A stretch of DNA of 64,000 nucleotides from Plantibacter elymi (nom. nud.) (GTDB lineage: Bacteria > Actinomycetota > Actinomycetes > Actinomycetales > Microbacteriaceae). Positions 1 through 8,163 of this stretch are shown here, in pieces. How positions within the stretch are numbered: the first letter of the stretch is position 1; each line of letters opens with the position of its first letter. The stretch lies in assembly GCF_900177795.1 (NCBI RefSeq), contig NZ_FXWJ01000002.1, positions 806,001 through 870,000 on the forward strand, given 5' to 3'. The translations under genes were made by a program, and so were the position numbers. Below the pieces are notes generated by a model, which was not told the DNA's origin, made no database searches, and saw only the letters and a list, made by a program, of their open reading frames with translations.

Positions 1-2771
1 CCGCCGAGCACGGCCGCGCCGCCCAACTCGCCGATGGGGATGCGGAGACTGAACCGGCTCTCGTTGCCGATCGAGGTCACGCCCGCCCGCTCCGCGTCGT
101 GGAGGTACGCCGACAGCCGGTGGACGAGTTCCGCCGCACGCCGTTTCGTCGCCGCGCCCTCCCAGGCCGCCTCGAAGTGGAGTTCGTCCCAGCGGTCCTC
201 CACCGCTGCCCAGAGCGCGGCCTCGTCGGAGGACTCGGCGTGCTCGAGCGCGGCGTGCACGATCGTGCCGAGCCCGGAGGCGAACCCGGAGGCTCCGCCG
301 CCCAGTCGGGCGATCGCCCAGTGCAGCGGGCACTCCTCGAAGGCCTCCATGCGGGACGGGGAGACCGGCAGCTCCTCGACGGCGGGGTCGTGGAGCGGTG
401 CCGTCGAGCTCGGTGCGGCCACGCCGTACCACTCCTCGGTCGGAGCGCCGGGGACTCCCGCTGTCGCGAGGATGGCCAGGGCCGAGGCGGACGCGGCACG
501 CTCGGCCGGGTCTGCGGGGCGGATCCGCCGCGTGAGCGAGCGACGCAGGGTGCCGACGAGGCCCCGGAGCGACAGGGGCGACAGGGACGCCCGGTGCGGA
601 TCGGGTTCCGGGAGCAGCGTGAGGAACGGGCTCGCCTGGTGGTCGTCGTCGACGACCGCGACCACCATGAGCGACCGGTGCGCACGGGAGGTCGCCTGGG
701 CGAAGAGTCTGAGCTCGTCGTGGAGGACCGCGCGTCGTGCGTCCGCCGTCGCCGTGGCCGTGCCCTCCAGCAGTTCCACGAGCTCCGAGGCGCCGAGCAG
801 TGAGTCGCGGACCCGCAGGTTGGGCCACACGCCGTCCTGCATGCCGGCGACGACGACCGTGTCGAACGCGGTCCCGACCAGGGCGGCGGGCGTCGCGATC
901 GTGACCGCCTCCCGGAGGCCCGTCGGCGCGAGGGAGTCGTCGCCGACCGTCTGTTCGAGCAGGCGGTCGAGGAAGACGGAGGCCGGGGTGTCGGGCTCCG
1001 CCTCGACGAAGGTGCGTGCCGCATCGGCCAGCTGGGTGATCGCGTCGAGGTCGCGGTTCGCCTCCTCGGCTGCCTGACCGCTGCCCTTCGACAGCGAGAC
1101 CCAGGATCGCTCGAGCCTGCTCCGCGACCAGAGGCCGTAGACGAGCTCCTCGGCGGACGCGCCCGCCGCCGCCTGCGCGCTCGCCTCGGCGAGGCTGTCG
1201 GCCAGTGAGCGGGCGCGGGCGGCGGAGGGCGTCTCGAGTCCGATGAGTGCACCGGGGACGGCGAACGCCTCCTCCAGCAGGCGGTCCGCGCTGCGGTCGA
1301 GGCCCTCGGCGAGATCGGCGTGGCGGAGCGCGGCCCGGAGTCGCCTGACCCCGATCGAGTCCAGTCCGCCGAGCGCACTGTGGAGGAGTTCGGTCACGAC
1401 CTCGGCGTCGAGCGGCGTCCGCCCGAGCGCCACCGACATGGCGAGGAGGACCGACCTGACGAACGGGTGGTCGCGCAGCGGTGCTCCGCCGGTGCTCGCC
1501 CGGGTGGGCACCTCGAGGGAGGACAGCCCTCGTTCGATCGCCGGGATCAGCCCGCCGCTGCGGACGACCACCGCCATGTCGGCCCACGCGACACCGTCGA
1601 GGACGTGGCGCTCGCGGAGGAAGCGTGCGACGACCGCGATCTGCTCGGCCGGGGAACCGGCCGCCACCGTGACGACGGAGTGTTCGGGCACCTCGGCGTC
1701 ATCGACCGGTGATGCTGCTGTGCGGTGGAGTCCGGCGCCGGCCGTGCCGATGCGCTCGGCGACGCCGCGGACCGTCGCCCGGATGTCCGGTGTCCCGCGG
1801 TGGACCTGCCCGAGGACGAGCGTGTCCACCGGGCGTCCGAGCACCTCGGCGAACCGCCCGAGGGCGTCGGCACGGGCACCGTGGAAGGCTCCCGTCGTGA
1901 GGTCGGGGTCGCCGAACGCGACGATCGTGACGCCGTGTCGGGCGAGCGCGGCGAACAGTTGCAGAACGCCGTGGGTCGCCTCCTGGGCGTCGTCCACGAA
2001 GACCACCCGCAGGCTGCCGAGCACGCCCGTGCCCGGTTCCTGATCGTCGAGGAGCCGGACGGCGCGGGCGAGGGCCGCCGCGGGCGTGAGGTGGCCGCGC
2101 CAGTCGTCGGCGAGGAACCCCTCGATGAAGCCCGCTGCCGCGACCCACTCGGGACGCTCGTGCTCCGTACCGAGCCGACGCAGCTCGGCGGGCGCGACGT
2201 CGTGCTCGACGCTGCGTTCCATGAGGTTCCGGAGCTCGGTGCGGAACCCCTGCAGGCGCCTGACCTCGGGACCGAGCTCGGAAGGCCACAGCGGGCCGGT
2301 CGCGTCCTGTTCGTCGCCGAGGAGTCGCTCGGCGATGGTCTGGTCCTGCTCGCCGCCCGTCAGCAACCGTGGTCGTCCTGAGCCGGCGAACGCCCCGGAG
2401 CCCGCGATGACCTCGAGTGCGAGGGAGACGGCGGTGCGCGCCAGGGATCCGGGTGTGGCGCGCGCGACCCGTGCCTCGAGGCGGTCGCGGAGGACCTGCG
2501 CCGACGACCGGGAGGAGGCGATGACGAGCACCTCGTCGGTGCGCAGACCGCGCGAGTGGACGCGTTCCGCCACCGCTTCGATGAGCGTCGTGGTCTTGCC
2601 CGTGCCGGGAGCCCCGAGCACGACGGCGGACCGGTCGTCCGCGAGCCGCAGCACGGCCTCCTGCGAGTCGTCGAGCCGGACGCCCCTGCCGACAGCCGGG
2701 TCGCCGATGGGCGTGCGGTCCGCGTCACGGACCGCACCCGTCGGATCGTCGGAGGCGTCGGGAACGGTCAT
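1..2771 (-). CDS. AdnA-like UvrD-family helicase-nuclease (3' end outside window)
   Basis: This reading frame stays open from an ATG at 2771 to the left edge, so about 923 residues are visible and the C-terminus is missing. A Walker A motif GAPGTGKT lies at residues 53-60. The motif II region reads VDDAQ at 259-263, where classic UvrD helicases have D-E-x-Q. A RecB-type PD-(D/E)xK nuclease entry (ECPLHW, then GTIVHAALE) begins near residue 812; the catalytic Asp/Lys motifs would lie past the edge. Actinobacterial AdnAB is a heterodimeric helicase-nuclease that resects double-strand breaks. The altered motif II and first position in the operon suggest AdnA, with AdnB expected just outside the window. 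A TAACGT hexamer 7 nt before the ATG suggests a leaderless transcript. The family is clear; the AdnA assignment is inference. Confidence 0.85.
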   Translation of the reverse strand, partial: MTVPDASDDPTGAVRDADRTPIGDPAVGRGVRLDDSQEAVLRLADDRSAVVLGAPGTGKTTTLIEAVAERVHSRGLRTDEVLVIASSRSSAQVLRDRLEARVARATPGSLARTAVSLALEVIAGSGAFAGSGRPRLLTGGEQDQTIAERLLGDEQDATGPLWPSELGPEVRRLQGFRTELRNLMERSVEHDVAPAELRRLGTEHERPEWVAAAGFIEGFLADDWRGHLTPAAALARAVRLLDDQEPGTGVLGSLRVVFVDDAQEATHGVLQLFAALARHGVTIVAFGDPDLTTGAFHGARADALGRFAEVLGRPVDTLVLGQVHRGTPDIRATVRGVAERIGTAGAGLHRTAASPVDDAEVPEHSVVTVAAGSPAEQIAVVARFLRERHVLDGVAWADMAVVVRSGGLIPAIERGLSSLEVPTRASTGGAPLRDHPFVRSVLLAMSVALGRTPLDAEVVTELLHSALGGLDSIGVRRLRAALRHADLAEGLDRSADRLLEEAFAVPGALIGLETPSAARARSLADSLAEASAQAAAGASAEELVYGLWSRSRLERSWVSLSKGSGQAAEEANRDLDAITQLADAARTFVEAEPDTPASVFLDRLLEQTVGDDSLAPTGLREAVTIATPAALVGTAFDTVVVAGMQDGVWPNLRVRDSLLGASELVELLEGTATATADARRAVLHDELRLFAQATSRAHRSLMVVAVVDDDHQASPFLTLLPEPDPHRASLSPLSLRGLVGTLRRSLTRRIRPADPAERAASASALAILATAGVPGAPTEEWYGVAAPSSTAPLHDPAVEELPVSPSRMEAFEECPLHWAIARLGGGASGFASGLGTIVHAALEHAESSDEAALWAAVEDRWDELHFEAAWEGAATKRRAAELVHRLSAYLHDAERAGVTSIGNESRFSLRIPIGELGGAAVLG

Positions 2772-2778
2772 GGTCCGC

Positions 2779-2784
2779 ACGTTA
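2779..2784 (-). promoter_or_regulatory. Putative -10 element for leaderless adnA-like gene
   Basis: TAACGT on the minus strand, 7 nt before the ATG at 2771. No Shine-Dalgarno sequence lies between, so transcription probably starts at or near the start codon. Confidence 0.4.
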
Positions 2785-2912
2785 CCGGAGGCTCCCGACA
2801 TCACCGCGACGGCCGACCGGCGTTCCGCTGTTCGCTGACAGCAGCCGACCCGCGCCGGTCGGAGGACCACGACTCCCGTAGTCTTGCCCTACGCAACCGA
2901 AAGGCACTCAAG

Positions 2913-3137
2913 GTGGAAATTCGCATCGGAATCCTCAACAGCCCTCGCGAGATCGGCTTCGAGACCTCGCAGCCGGCGTCGGAGATCGAGCAGGCGGTCA
3001 AGACCGCGCTCGAGACGGACGCCAAGCTGCTCGCACTCAAGGACGACAAGGGCACCAGCTACCTCATCCCGACCGCGGGCATCGGCTACGTCGAGCTCGG
3101 AACCGAGGAGTCCCGCCGCATCGGATTCGTCGGCTGA
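2913..3137 (+). CDS. DUF3107 family small protein
   Basis: A 74-residue protein starting at GTG 2913, with a GAAAGG ribosome site at 2898-2903. It begins VEIRIGILNSPREIGFE and is followed by SASE-like and amphipathic segments, the pattern of actinobacterial DUF3107 proteins (the TB9.4 family of mycobacteria). No enzymatic motif is visible. It lies between the AdnA-like gene and the ferritin-like/DEAD-helicase pair, a gene order I recall from the Rv3202c-Rv3211 region of Mycobacterium tuberculosis. The function is unknown. A longer in-frame start upstream is possible but would run into the divergent promoter region. Confidence 0.8.
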   Translation: MEIRIGILNSPREIGFETSQPASEIEQAVKTALETDAKLLALKDDKGTSYLIPTAGIGYVELGTEESRRIGFVG

Positions 3138-3139
3138 CC

Positions 3140-3439
3140 ATGGAACTCCTCTTCGTCGTGCTCGGCGGCGCCATCCTCGGTCTCGCCGTCCGCTACCTCC
3201 TGCCCGGCCGCGACCAGCACGGGGCCGCACTCATCCCGGCGGTCGCGACGCTCGCCGCCGCCGTCGTCTGGGTCGCGGCGACGTGGGCCGGCATGGCGTG
3301 GGACGGCGGCTGGATCTGGGTGCTCGCCTTCGGCGCGTCCGTCGTCGTGAGTGTGGTGGTCGACCTCGTGCTCGTCCGCGTCCGCACCTCGTCGGACGAG
3401 GCGATGCTGACCCGCTTGCAGCAGGGCGTGGCCGCCTGA
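3140..3439 (+). CDS. Small hydrophobic membrane protein
   Basis: A 99-residue protein starting 2 nt after the DUF3107 stop, so probably co-transcribed and translationally coupled. It has three likely membrane segments: residues 2-20 (LLFVVLGGAILGLAVRYLL), about 30-50, and about 56-80. The C-terminal tail is short and cytoplasmic-looking (VRTSSDEAMLTRLQQ). No family is recognised. Confidence 0.65.
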   Translation: MELLFVVLGGAILGLAVRYLLPGRDQHGAALIPAVATLAAAVVWVAATWAGMAWDGGWIWVLAFGASVVVSVVVDLVLVRVRTSSDEAMLTRLQQGVAA

Positions 3440-3459
3440 CCCGAGGCGCTCGATCGATC

Positions 3460-3491
3460 GACGCCGTCGCTCCACCCGGAGCGGCGGCGTC
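3460..3491. terminator. Bidirectional hairpin between convergent genes
   Basis: Stem GACGCCGTCGCTCC (3460-3473) pairs with GGAGCGGCGGCGTC (3478-3491) with one mismatch, around an ACCC loop. It sits between the membrane-protein gene and the converging ferritin-like gene. There is no U-run, as is usual for actinobacterial terminators. Confidence 0.6.
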
Positions 3492-3514
3492 GTCGTGTCG
3501 GAGGGGACGACCGG

Positions 3515-4234
3515 TCAGGCCGTGAGCCCGAGCGCGTCCATCCGTCTGGTGTGGTTCGCGATGAGCTCCGTGTAGACCGGTTCGACCCGGGCGTCGTCCG
3601 GCAGCGCCTTGCTCTCGGTCACGAGGGCCGACCTGGCGACGAGCATGGTGTCGCCGAGCAACCGGCGGCCCCACATCGCGAGCGTCGAAGCTCGCTCGGG
3701 GTGCGATGCGATCACCCGGTGCAGGATCCCGACGAGCGGGTCCTCCTCGGGACCCGGAGCGACGATCGCGGCCAGGTCGCGGGCGTCCGCTCCGTCCAGA
3801 CCGCGAGCGAGCTGCGCGAAGAACTCGTCGAGGAAGCCCCGCGCCACGAGGACGCCCAGCAGGAGTTCGTCCCAGGTGCCGGTTCGCAGGATCGCCTGGA
3901 ACTCGTCCCGCGTGCGTGCATAGGGTTCGAGCACGGCGCCCGGGTCGTCGCTCGTCCGGCGGAGCCAGGCGAGGAGCGCCTGGTGCTTGCGCAGCGCCGT
4001 GGCAGCGGCCTCGGCTACTGTCTCCCGATCGGCGTCGTTCGGAGCGTGCTCGACCGCGAACGACAGCGTCATGAAGAACCCGAGCTGCAGTTGCGCCACC
4101 TGACCGAGGTAGTCGGCGGTGCTGGGCGCGAGCTCGTGCAGGTCGACGCGGGTCGCCTGGACGGCGTCCTCCCGCGAGCGCAGACGAGGCGTCTGGGTGC
4201 CGGGACGCCGACGTCGTGCAAACCAACGAGCCAT
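3515..4234 (-). CDS. Ferritin-like MiaE_2 family protein
   Basis: A 239-residue, mostly helical protein resembling the actinobacterial MiaE_2 group (ferritin-like, related to the tRNA hydroxylase MiaE). A basic N-terminus (residues 1-25) precedes helices with DYLGQVAQLQLGFFMTLSF, ALRKHQALLAWLRR and a C-terminal TELIANHTRRMDAL. I do not see a clear EXXH di-iron pair: the first-helix position often filled by Glu (AELQL) is Gln here. It may therefore be structural or a non-canonical enzyme. Divergent from the DEAD helicase. A TAGGGT hexamer 6 nt before the ATG suggests leaderless expression. Family assignment is moderate, function unknown. Confidence 0.65.
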   Translation of the reverse strand: MARWFARRRRPGTQTPRLRSREDAVQATRVDLHELAPSTADYLGQVAQLQLGFFMTLSFAVEHAPNDADRETVAEAAATALRKHQALLAWLRRTSDDPGAVLEPYARTRDEFQAILRTGTWDELLLGVLVARGFLDEFFAQLARGLDGADARDLAAIVAPGPEEDPLVGILHRVIASHPERASTLAMWGRRLLGDTMLVARSALVTESKALPDDARVEPVYTELIANHTRRMDALGLTA

Positions 4235-4240
4235 GCGACC

Positions 4241-4246
4241 ACCCTA
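4241..4246 (-). promoter_or_regulatory. Putative -10 element for leaderless MiaE_2 gene
   Basis: TAGGGT on the minus strand, 6 nt before the ATG at 4234, with no ribosome-binding site between. Confidence 0.45.
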
Positions 4247-4305
4247 TCCGCAGCGCGCCGATCGCCGTGTTCCGCGCGCCCAGCGGCCTCTCGGGGCGTC
4301 CCGGG

Positions 4306-4311
4306 TAGAAT
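4306..4311 (+). promoter_or_regulatory. -10 element of DEAD-box helicase promoter
   Basis: TAGAAT lies 59 nt upstream of the helicase ATG. Transcription from it would give a leader of about 50 nt that contains the hairpin at 4340-4367. No convincing -35 box is seen. Confidence 0.5.
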
Positions 4312-4339
4312 AGCCGTGCCCCGGCGTCGGATCGGGGCC

Positions 4340-4367
4340 CTACACCTGTGTGCAATCGAAGGTGTAG
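4340..4367 (+). promoter_or_regulatory. Leader hairpin holding the helicase ribosome-binding site
   Basis: A perfect 8-bp inverted repeat, CTACACCT (4340-4347) and AGGTGTAG (4360-4367), with a 12-nt loop, ends 3 nt before the ATG at 4371. The only Shine-Dalgarno-like sequence, GAAGG at 4358-4362, spans the loop edge and the 3' arm, so folding would hide it. RNA-helicase autoregulation or temperature control are possible readings, both inference. Confidence 0.55.
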
Positions 4368-4370
4368 ACC

Positions 4371-5930
4371 ATGACTGCACTGACAGGTATCTCCGTGACT
4401 TTCTCTGATCTCGGTGTCGACCAGGACATCGTCGACGCCCTCACGACCAAGGGCATCATCGAACCATTCCCCATCCAGGAGCAGACGATCCCCCTCGGGC
4501 TCGCCGGCCAGGACATCATCGGCCAGGCCAAGACGGGTACGGGCAAGACCTTCGGGTTCGGCATCCCGATCGTCCAGCGCCTCGGCCTCGACCCGGCTCC
4601 CGGCGTCAAGACCCTCGTCGTCGTCCCGACCCGTGAGCTCGCCGTCCAGGTGTCCGAGGACATCGAGATCCTCATCTCGAACCGGTCGACGACGCTCGTC
4701 TCCATCTACGGCGGCAAGGCCTACGAGGGTCAGATCGAGCAGCTGAAGGCCGGCGCCCAGATCGTCGTCGGCACGCCCGGCCGACTCATCGACCTCAACA
4801 ACCAGCGCCTCCTCGACCTCTCGGGCATCACCGAGATGGTGCTCGACGAGGCCGACAAGATGCTCGACCTCGGCTTCCTCGCCGACATCGAGAAGCTCTT
4901 CTCCAAGACTCCCGCCGCGCGTCACACGATGCTGTTCTCGGCGACCATGCCCGGTCCGATCGTGGCCCTGGCCCGCCGCTTCATGAGCAAGCCGATCCAC
5001 ATCCGCGCGAGCGACCCCGACGAGGGGCTCACGCAGGCCAACATCAAGCACCTCATCTACCGCGCGCACTCGCTCGACAAGGACGAGGTGATCTCGCGCA
5101 TCCTGCAGGCCGAGGGTCGCGGCAAGACCGTCATCTTCACGCGGACCAAGCGTGCCGCCGCGAAGCTCGTCGAGGAACTGACCGACCGCGGGTTCAACGC
5201 CGCGGCGGTGCACGGCGACCTGAACCAGGAGCAGCGCGAGCGGGCGATGGCGTCGTTCAAGGCCGGCAAGCGCGACGTCCTGATCGCCACCGACGTCGCC
5301 GCCCGTGGCATCGACGTCGACGACGTCACCCACGTCATCAACCACACGATCCCCGAGGACGAGAAGACGTACCTCCACCGCGTCGGCCGCACCGGTCGCG
5401 CCGGGAAGACGGGTATCGCCGTCACGTTCGTCGACTGGGACGACCTCCACAAGTGGGCGCTCATCAACCGCGCCCTCGAGTTCGGTCAGCCGGAACCGAC
5501 GGAGACCTACTCCTCGAGCCCGCACCTGTTCACCGACCTCGGGATCGCCGAGGGCACGAAGGGCCGGCTGAAGCCCGCCAAGGCCGTCGAGCCCGCTCCG
5601 CGGCGCGAGGGTTCGCGGAGCGCAGGCGGACGCGACGGTTCGCGGACCGGCGGCGGACGCGAGGGTTCGCGGACCAGCGGCGGTCGCGGTGGTGAGCGCG
5701 GCGGACGCGGAGGCGACCGCACGCAGCCGACCAGCACCCGGCTCGAGTCCCAGCCAAGCACCCGCGCTCACTCGCGGACGCACGACGCCGCCTCGACCGA
5801 CACCGTCGACCGCAGCGCGCCCGCAGCAGGCACCCACGACGGCCACGGTCCGGAGCACCGCGACGGCAACAGCGCTCCCCGCCGTCGGAGCCGGACGCGC
5901 CGCACCGCTCCCCCGGCCCCCACGGCGTAG
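4371..5930 (+). CDS. DEAD-box RNA helicase
   Basis: A 519-residue ATP-dependent RNA helicase of the RhlE/DeaD type. All core motifs are present: Q motif (FPIQEQTI, about 34-41), Walker A AKTGTGKT (about 53-60), PTRELA (about 87), TPGR (about 139), DEAD (about 163), SAT (about 194), DVAARGIDVD (about 310) and HRVGRTGR (about 340). After residue 410 comes an Arg/Gly/Ser-rich tail of near-repeats (GRDGSRTGG, GREGSRTSGG, RGGERGG) and a basic end, expected to bind RNA non-specifically and assist cold-stress or ribosome-assembly roles. It has its own promoter and a leader hairpin. A strong hairpin follows the stop. Confidence 0.95.
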   Translation: MTALTGISVTFSDLGVDQDIVDALTTKGIIEPFPIQEQTIPLGLAGQDIIGQAKTGTGKTFGFGIPIVQRLGLDPAPGVKTLVVVPTRELAVQVSEDIEILISNRSTTLVSIYGGKAYEGQIEQLKAGAQIVVGTPGRLIDLNNQRLLDLSGITEMVLDEADKMLDLGFLADIEKLFSKTPAARHTMLFSATMPGPIVALARRFMSKPIHIRASDPDEGLTQANIKHLIYRAHSLDKDEVISRILQAEGRGKTVIFTRTKRAAAKLVEELTDRGFNAAAVHGDLNQEQRERAMASFKAGKRDVLIATDVAARGIDVDDVTHVINHTIPEDEKTYLHRVGRTGRAGKTGIAVTFVDWDDLHKWALINRALEFGQPEPTETYSSSPHLFTDLGIAEGTKGRLKPAKAVEPAPRREGSRSAGGRDGSRTGGGREGSRTSGGRGGERGGRGGDRTQPTSTRLESQPSTRAHSRTHDAASTDTVDRSAPAAGTHDGHGPEHRDGNSAPRRRSRTRRTAPPAPTA

Positions 5931-5936
5931 ATCCGC

Positions 5937-5980
5937 CACGCAGAACGCCCGCACCCTTCCGGATGCGGGCGTTCTGCGTG
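5937..5980. terminator. Strong hairpin after DEAD helicase
   Basis: A perfect 17-bp stem, CACGCAGAACGCCCGCA (5937-5953) with its complement at 5964-5980, and a 10-nt loop, begins 6 nt after the helicase stop. Confidence 0.75.
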
Positions 5981-6026
5981 TCGCGAGCGCTGCGCTCGAC
6001 ACGGTTGGTGACCGAAGGATACCGGT

Positions 6027-6107
6027 CCCTGAGCCTGTCGAAGGGTGCTCCAACCGGCGTCCTCTCACATCCGCCGCGCCCCCGTGGGCACTTCGACAAG
6101 CTCAGTG
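6027..6107. repeat. Paired REP-like inverted repeats, copy 1
   Basis: CCCTGAGCCTGTCGAAGGG at 6027-6045 and CTTCGACAAGCTCAG at 6091-6105 are near-complements of each other (one mismatch in the 15-nt core), 45 nt apart. The same pair in the opposite arrangement occurs at 25447-25526. Both are intergenic and next to gene ends, as expected of REP/BIME-type elements. The rest of 5981-6147 holds no gene I can support. Confidence 0.7.
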
Positions 6108-6147
6108 ACCGAGGGGAGTTCGACCGGGACTCCGGACGCGCCGCAGA

Positions 6148-7020
6148 TCAGTCGGGCAGGACCGGCGCCGAGCCGGTGGCCTCGGCCACGATGCGCCGGA
6201 CCACGTCGATGTCCGTGGTGTTCTCGCCGAGGCGGTTCGGCTTACCGGTCCCGTGATAATCGCTCGAACCGGTCGCGACGAGGCCCAGCTCGGAGGCGAT
6301 CCGCCGCACGACGACCTTGCCCTCCTCGGTGTTCTCGCGATGCTCGATCTCGAGCCCGAACAGGCCCGCGTCGGCGAGCTCACGGAAGTACGGCTCGGGC
6401 AGCATCCGGTCGCGGCCGGACGGGACCGGGTGGGCGATCACGGGGACGCCACCTGCGGCGCGGACGAGCTTGACCGCGGTGAGCGGGTCGGGCGCGTAGT
6501 GCGGCGCGTAGTATCCCGTGCGCGGATGCAGGATGCCGTCGAAGGCTTCACCGCGGTCGGCCACGATCCCGAGGGCGACGAGGGCGTCGGCGATGTGGGG
6601 CCGTCCGACGGTCGCACCTTCGCGGGTCTGCGCGAGGACGTCCGCCCAGGACAGCGGATAGTCGCCGCCGATGCGCGCCACGATGCCCTCTGCCCGCCGG
6701 AGCCGGGACTCCCGGATCTTCGCGGTCTCCTGGAGCAGGTCGCCGTTCAGCGGATCGATGAGGTACGCGAGCAGGTGCACGCTCCGCCACTCGTAGCGGG
6801 TGCTCAGTTCCATTCCGGGGAGCAGGGTGATGCCCTGGCGGCGCGACTCGACGGCCGCCTCGGCCCAGCCGGCGGTGGAGTCGTGGTCGGTGAGGGCGAT
6901 CGTGCCGAGCCCCGCGGCACCGGCCGCGCGCATCAGCTGCGTCGGCGTCTCCGTGCCGTCCGAGACGCTCGAGTGCGTGTGCAGATCGGCGGGGCCGTGC
7001 ATGTCTCGAGCGCTCACCAC
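6148..7020 (-). CDS. PHP-domain phosphoesterase
   Basis: A 290-residue PHP-family metal-dependent phosphoesterase of the TrpH/YciV type. Known members hydrolyse 3',5'-nucleoside bisphosphates or trim RNA 5' ends. Metal-binding motifs are DLHTHSSVSDG near the N-terminus, LTDHDS near residue 45, HIADAL in the middle, HP in PVIAHPVPSG and SSDYHG near the C-terminus. GTG is used as start; a second GTG (7017) and an ATG (7002) follow closely. TAGGGT lies 6 nt before the first GTG, favouring a leaderless start there. Divergent from the membrane EEP-fold gene. The exact substrate cannot be told from sequence. Confidence 0.85.
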   Translation of the reverse strand: MVSARDMHGPADLHTHSSVSDGTETPTQLMRAAGAAGLGTIALTDHDSTAGWAEAAVESRRQGITLLPGMELSTRYEWRSVHLLAYLIDPLNGDLLQETAKIRESRLRRAEGIVARIGGDYPLSWADVLAQTREGATVGRPHIADALVALGIVADRGEAFDGILHPRTGYYAPHYAPDPLTAVKLVRAAGGVPVIAHPVPSGRDRMLPEPYFRELADAGLFGLEIEHRENTEEGKVVVRRIASELGLVATGSSDYHGTGKPNRLGENTTDIDVVRRIVAEATGSAPVLPD

Positions 7021-7026
7021 GCTTCC

Positions 7027-7032
7027 ACCCTA
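7027..7032 (-). promoter_or_regulatory. Putative -10 element for leaderless PHP gene
   Basis: TAGGGT on the minus strand, 6 nt before GTG 7020. It shares a 64-nt divergent region with TACGCT (7072-7077), which lies 7 nt before GTG 7085 of the opposite gene. Confidence 0.45.
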
Positions 7033-7084
7033 GTCGCAGGTCCTGCCCCGAGGACTCCCAGACCGCTCGCCTACGCTGACGCGG

Positions 7085-8122
7085 GTGCTGAAGACCGTCG
7101 GTGGCGTCATCGCGGCCGTGCTCGCGATCGCGACCACGGCCCTGCTCGTCGTCGCCGTCCTCCCCGGGCTGTTCGGTCTCGAGCAGGCCCAGGTCGTCGT
7201 GCAACTGAGCGCGTTCCGCCTCCTCGTGGCGATCGCCGCCGCGGGTGGCGCCCTCATCTGCCTCGTGACGGCGATCCTGGTCCGGGGATCGCGTCGCGTG
7301 CTCCCCTTCACCCTGGCGGTCGTCCTCGCCGCGGTCTCGGTCACCGGCGCCGTCGTCACAGCCAACCGCGGGATCGACGACCAGATGGTCGCCGGAGAGG
7401 CGACCGATCTCGCGGATCAGGTCACGGTCCTCGCCTGGAACACCCTCGGCGATGCCGTCGACCCCGGGACGATCGCGGCGATCGCGGTGCGTGAGGGCGC
7501 CGACGTCGTCTCCCTACCGGAGACCTCGTCCGACACCGCGGCGGTCGTCGCCGCCGCGATGACCGCGGCCGGACGGCCGATGGTGGCGCATTCGACCGAC
7601 GCCGACACAGGAGGGACGAGCCTGCTCATCAGCACCGGACTCGGCGAGTACGCGGTCCGCGCACCGACGGCGACCGGCCCGACCGCCATCGAGCGCTCGG
7701 AGACCCTCATCGCCGATCCGGTCCTCGGTCGCGGACCGACCCTCGTCGCCGTCCACACCACGGCCCCACTGCCGAGTCGGCTCGACGACTGGCGTGCGGA
7801 ACTCGCCGATCTCGCCGGCCGCTGCACCGACGACGCGGACGTGATCATGGCCGGTGACTTCAACGCGACGCTCGACCACCTCGCCGGGTTGCGCGGCATC
7901 GGCGACCTCGGCGCGTGCCACGACGCCGCCGCGGCCGACGCGGCGGCCGGGCTCGGTACCTGGCCGACCGAGCTCCCGGCGCTCCTCGGCGCACCGATCG
8001 ACCACGTCATGGCGACGCCGGGATGGGTCACCGTGTCGGCTCACGTCCTGACCGACGTCGACGGCACGGGCAGCGATCACCGGCCCGTGGTCGCGACGCT
8101 GCTCCCCCGCACGGCGAGCTGA
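7085..8122 (+). CDS. Membrane-anchored endonuclease/exonuclease/phosphatase family protein
   Basis: A 345-residue protein with three N-terminal membrane helices (about 3-28, 44-66, 74-95), then an extracytoplasmic EEP-fold domain (DNase I/inositol-phosphatase superfamily). Catalytic motifs are visible: AWNT (Asn), SLPET (Glu), VAVHTTAP, AGDFNAT (Asp/Asn), IDHVM and GSDHRP (terminal Asp-His). This layout is common in Actinobacteria, but the substrate (nucleic acid, phospholipid or sugar phosphate) is unknown. TACGCT 7 nt before the GTG start suggests a leaderless message. It ends 41 nt before the aminopeptidase gene. Confidence 0.85.
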   Translation: MLKTVGGVIAAVLAIATTALLVVAVLPGLFGLEQAQVVVQLSAFRLLVAIAAAGGALICLVTAILVRGSRRVLPFTLAVVLAAVSVTGAVVTANRGIDDQMVAGEATDLADQVTVLAWNTLGDAVDPGTIAAIAVREGADVVSLPETSSDTAAVVAAAMTAAGRPMVAHSTDADTGGTSLLISTGLGEYAVRAPTATGPTAIERSETLIADPVLGRGPTLVAVHTTAPLPSRLDDWRAELADLAGRCTDDADVIMAGDFNATLDHLAGLRGIGDLGACHDAAAADAAAGLGTWPTELPALLGAPIDHVMATPGWVTVSAHVLTDVDGTGSDHRPVVATLLPRTAS

Positions 8123-8151
8123 GCGACGGGCGCCTGTCGCGACCGCAGTGC

Positions 8152-8157
8152 GACAAT
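8152..8157 (+). promoter_or_regulatory. Putative -10 element for leaderless aminopeptidase gene
   Basis: GACAAT, 6 nt before ATG 8164. GGAGG is also present (8158-8162) but only 1 nt from the ATG, too close to act as a normal ribosome site, which supports leaderless initiation. Confidence 0.4.
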
Positions 8158-8163
8158 GGAGGC

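Noticed and set aside
3231-6068. Very long open frame (945 codons) on the minus strand opposite the DEAD helicase
   Set aside because: It lies antisense to a gene with every helicase motif; long antisense open frames are a by-product of high GC at third codon positions. The product is Arg/Gly/Ala-rich with no domain.
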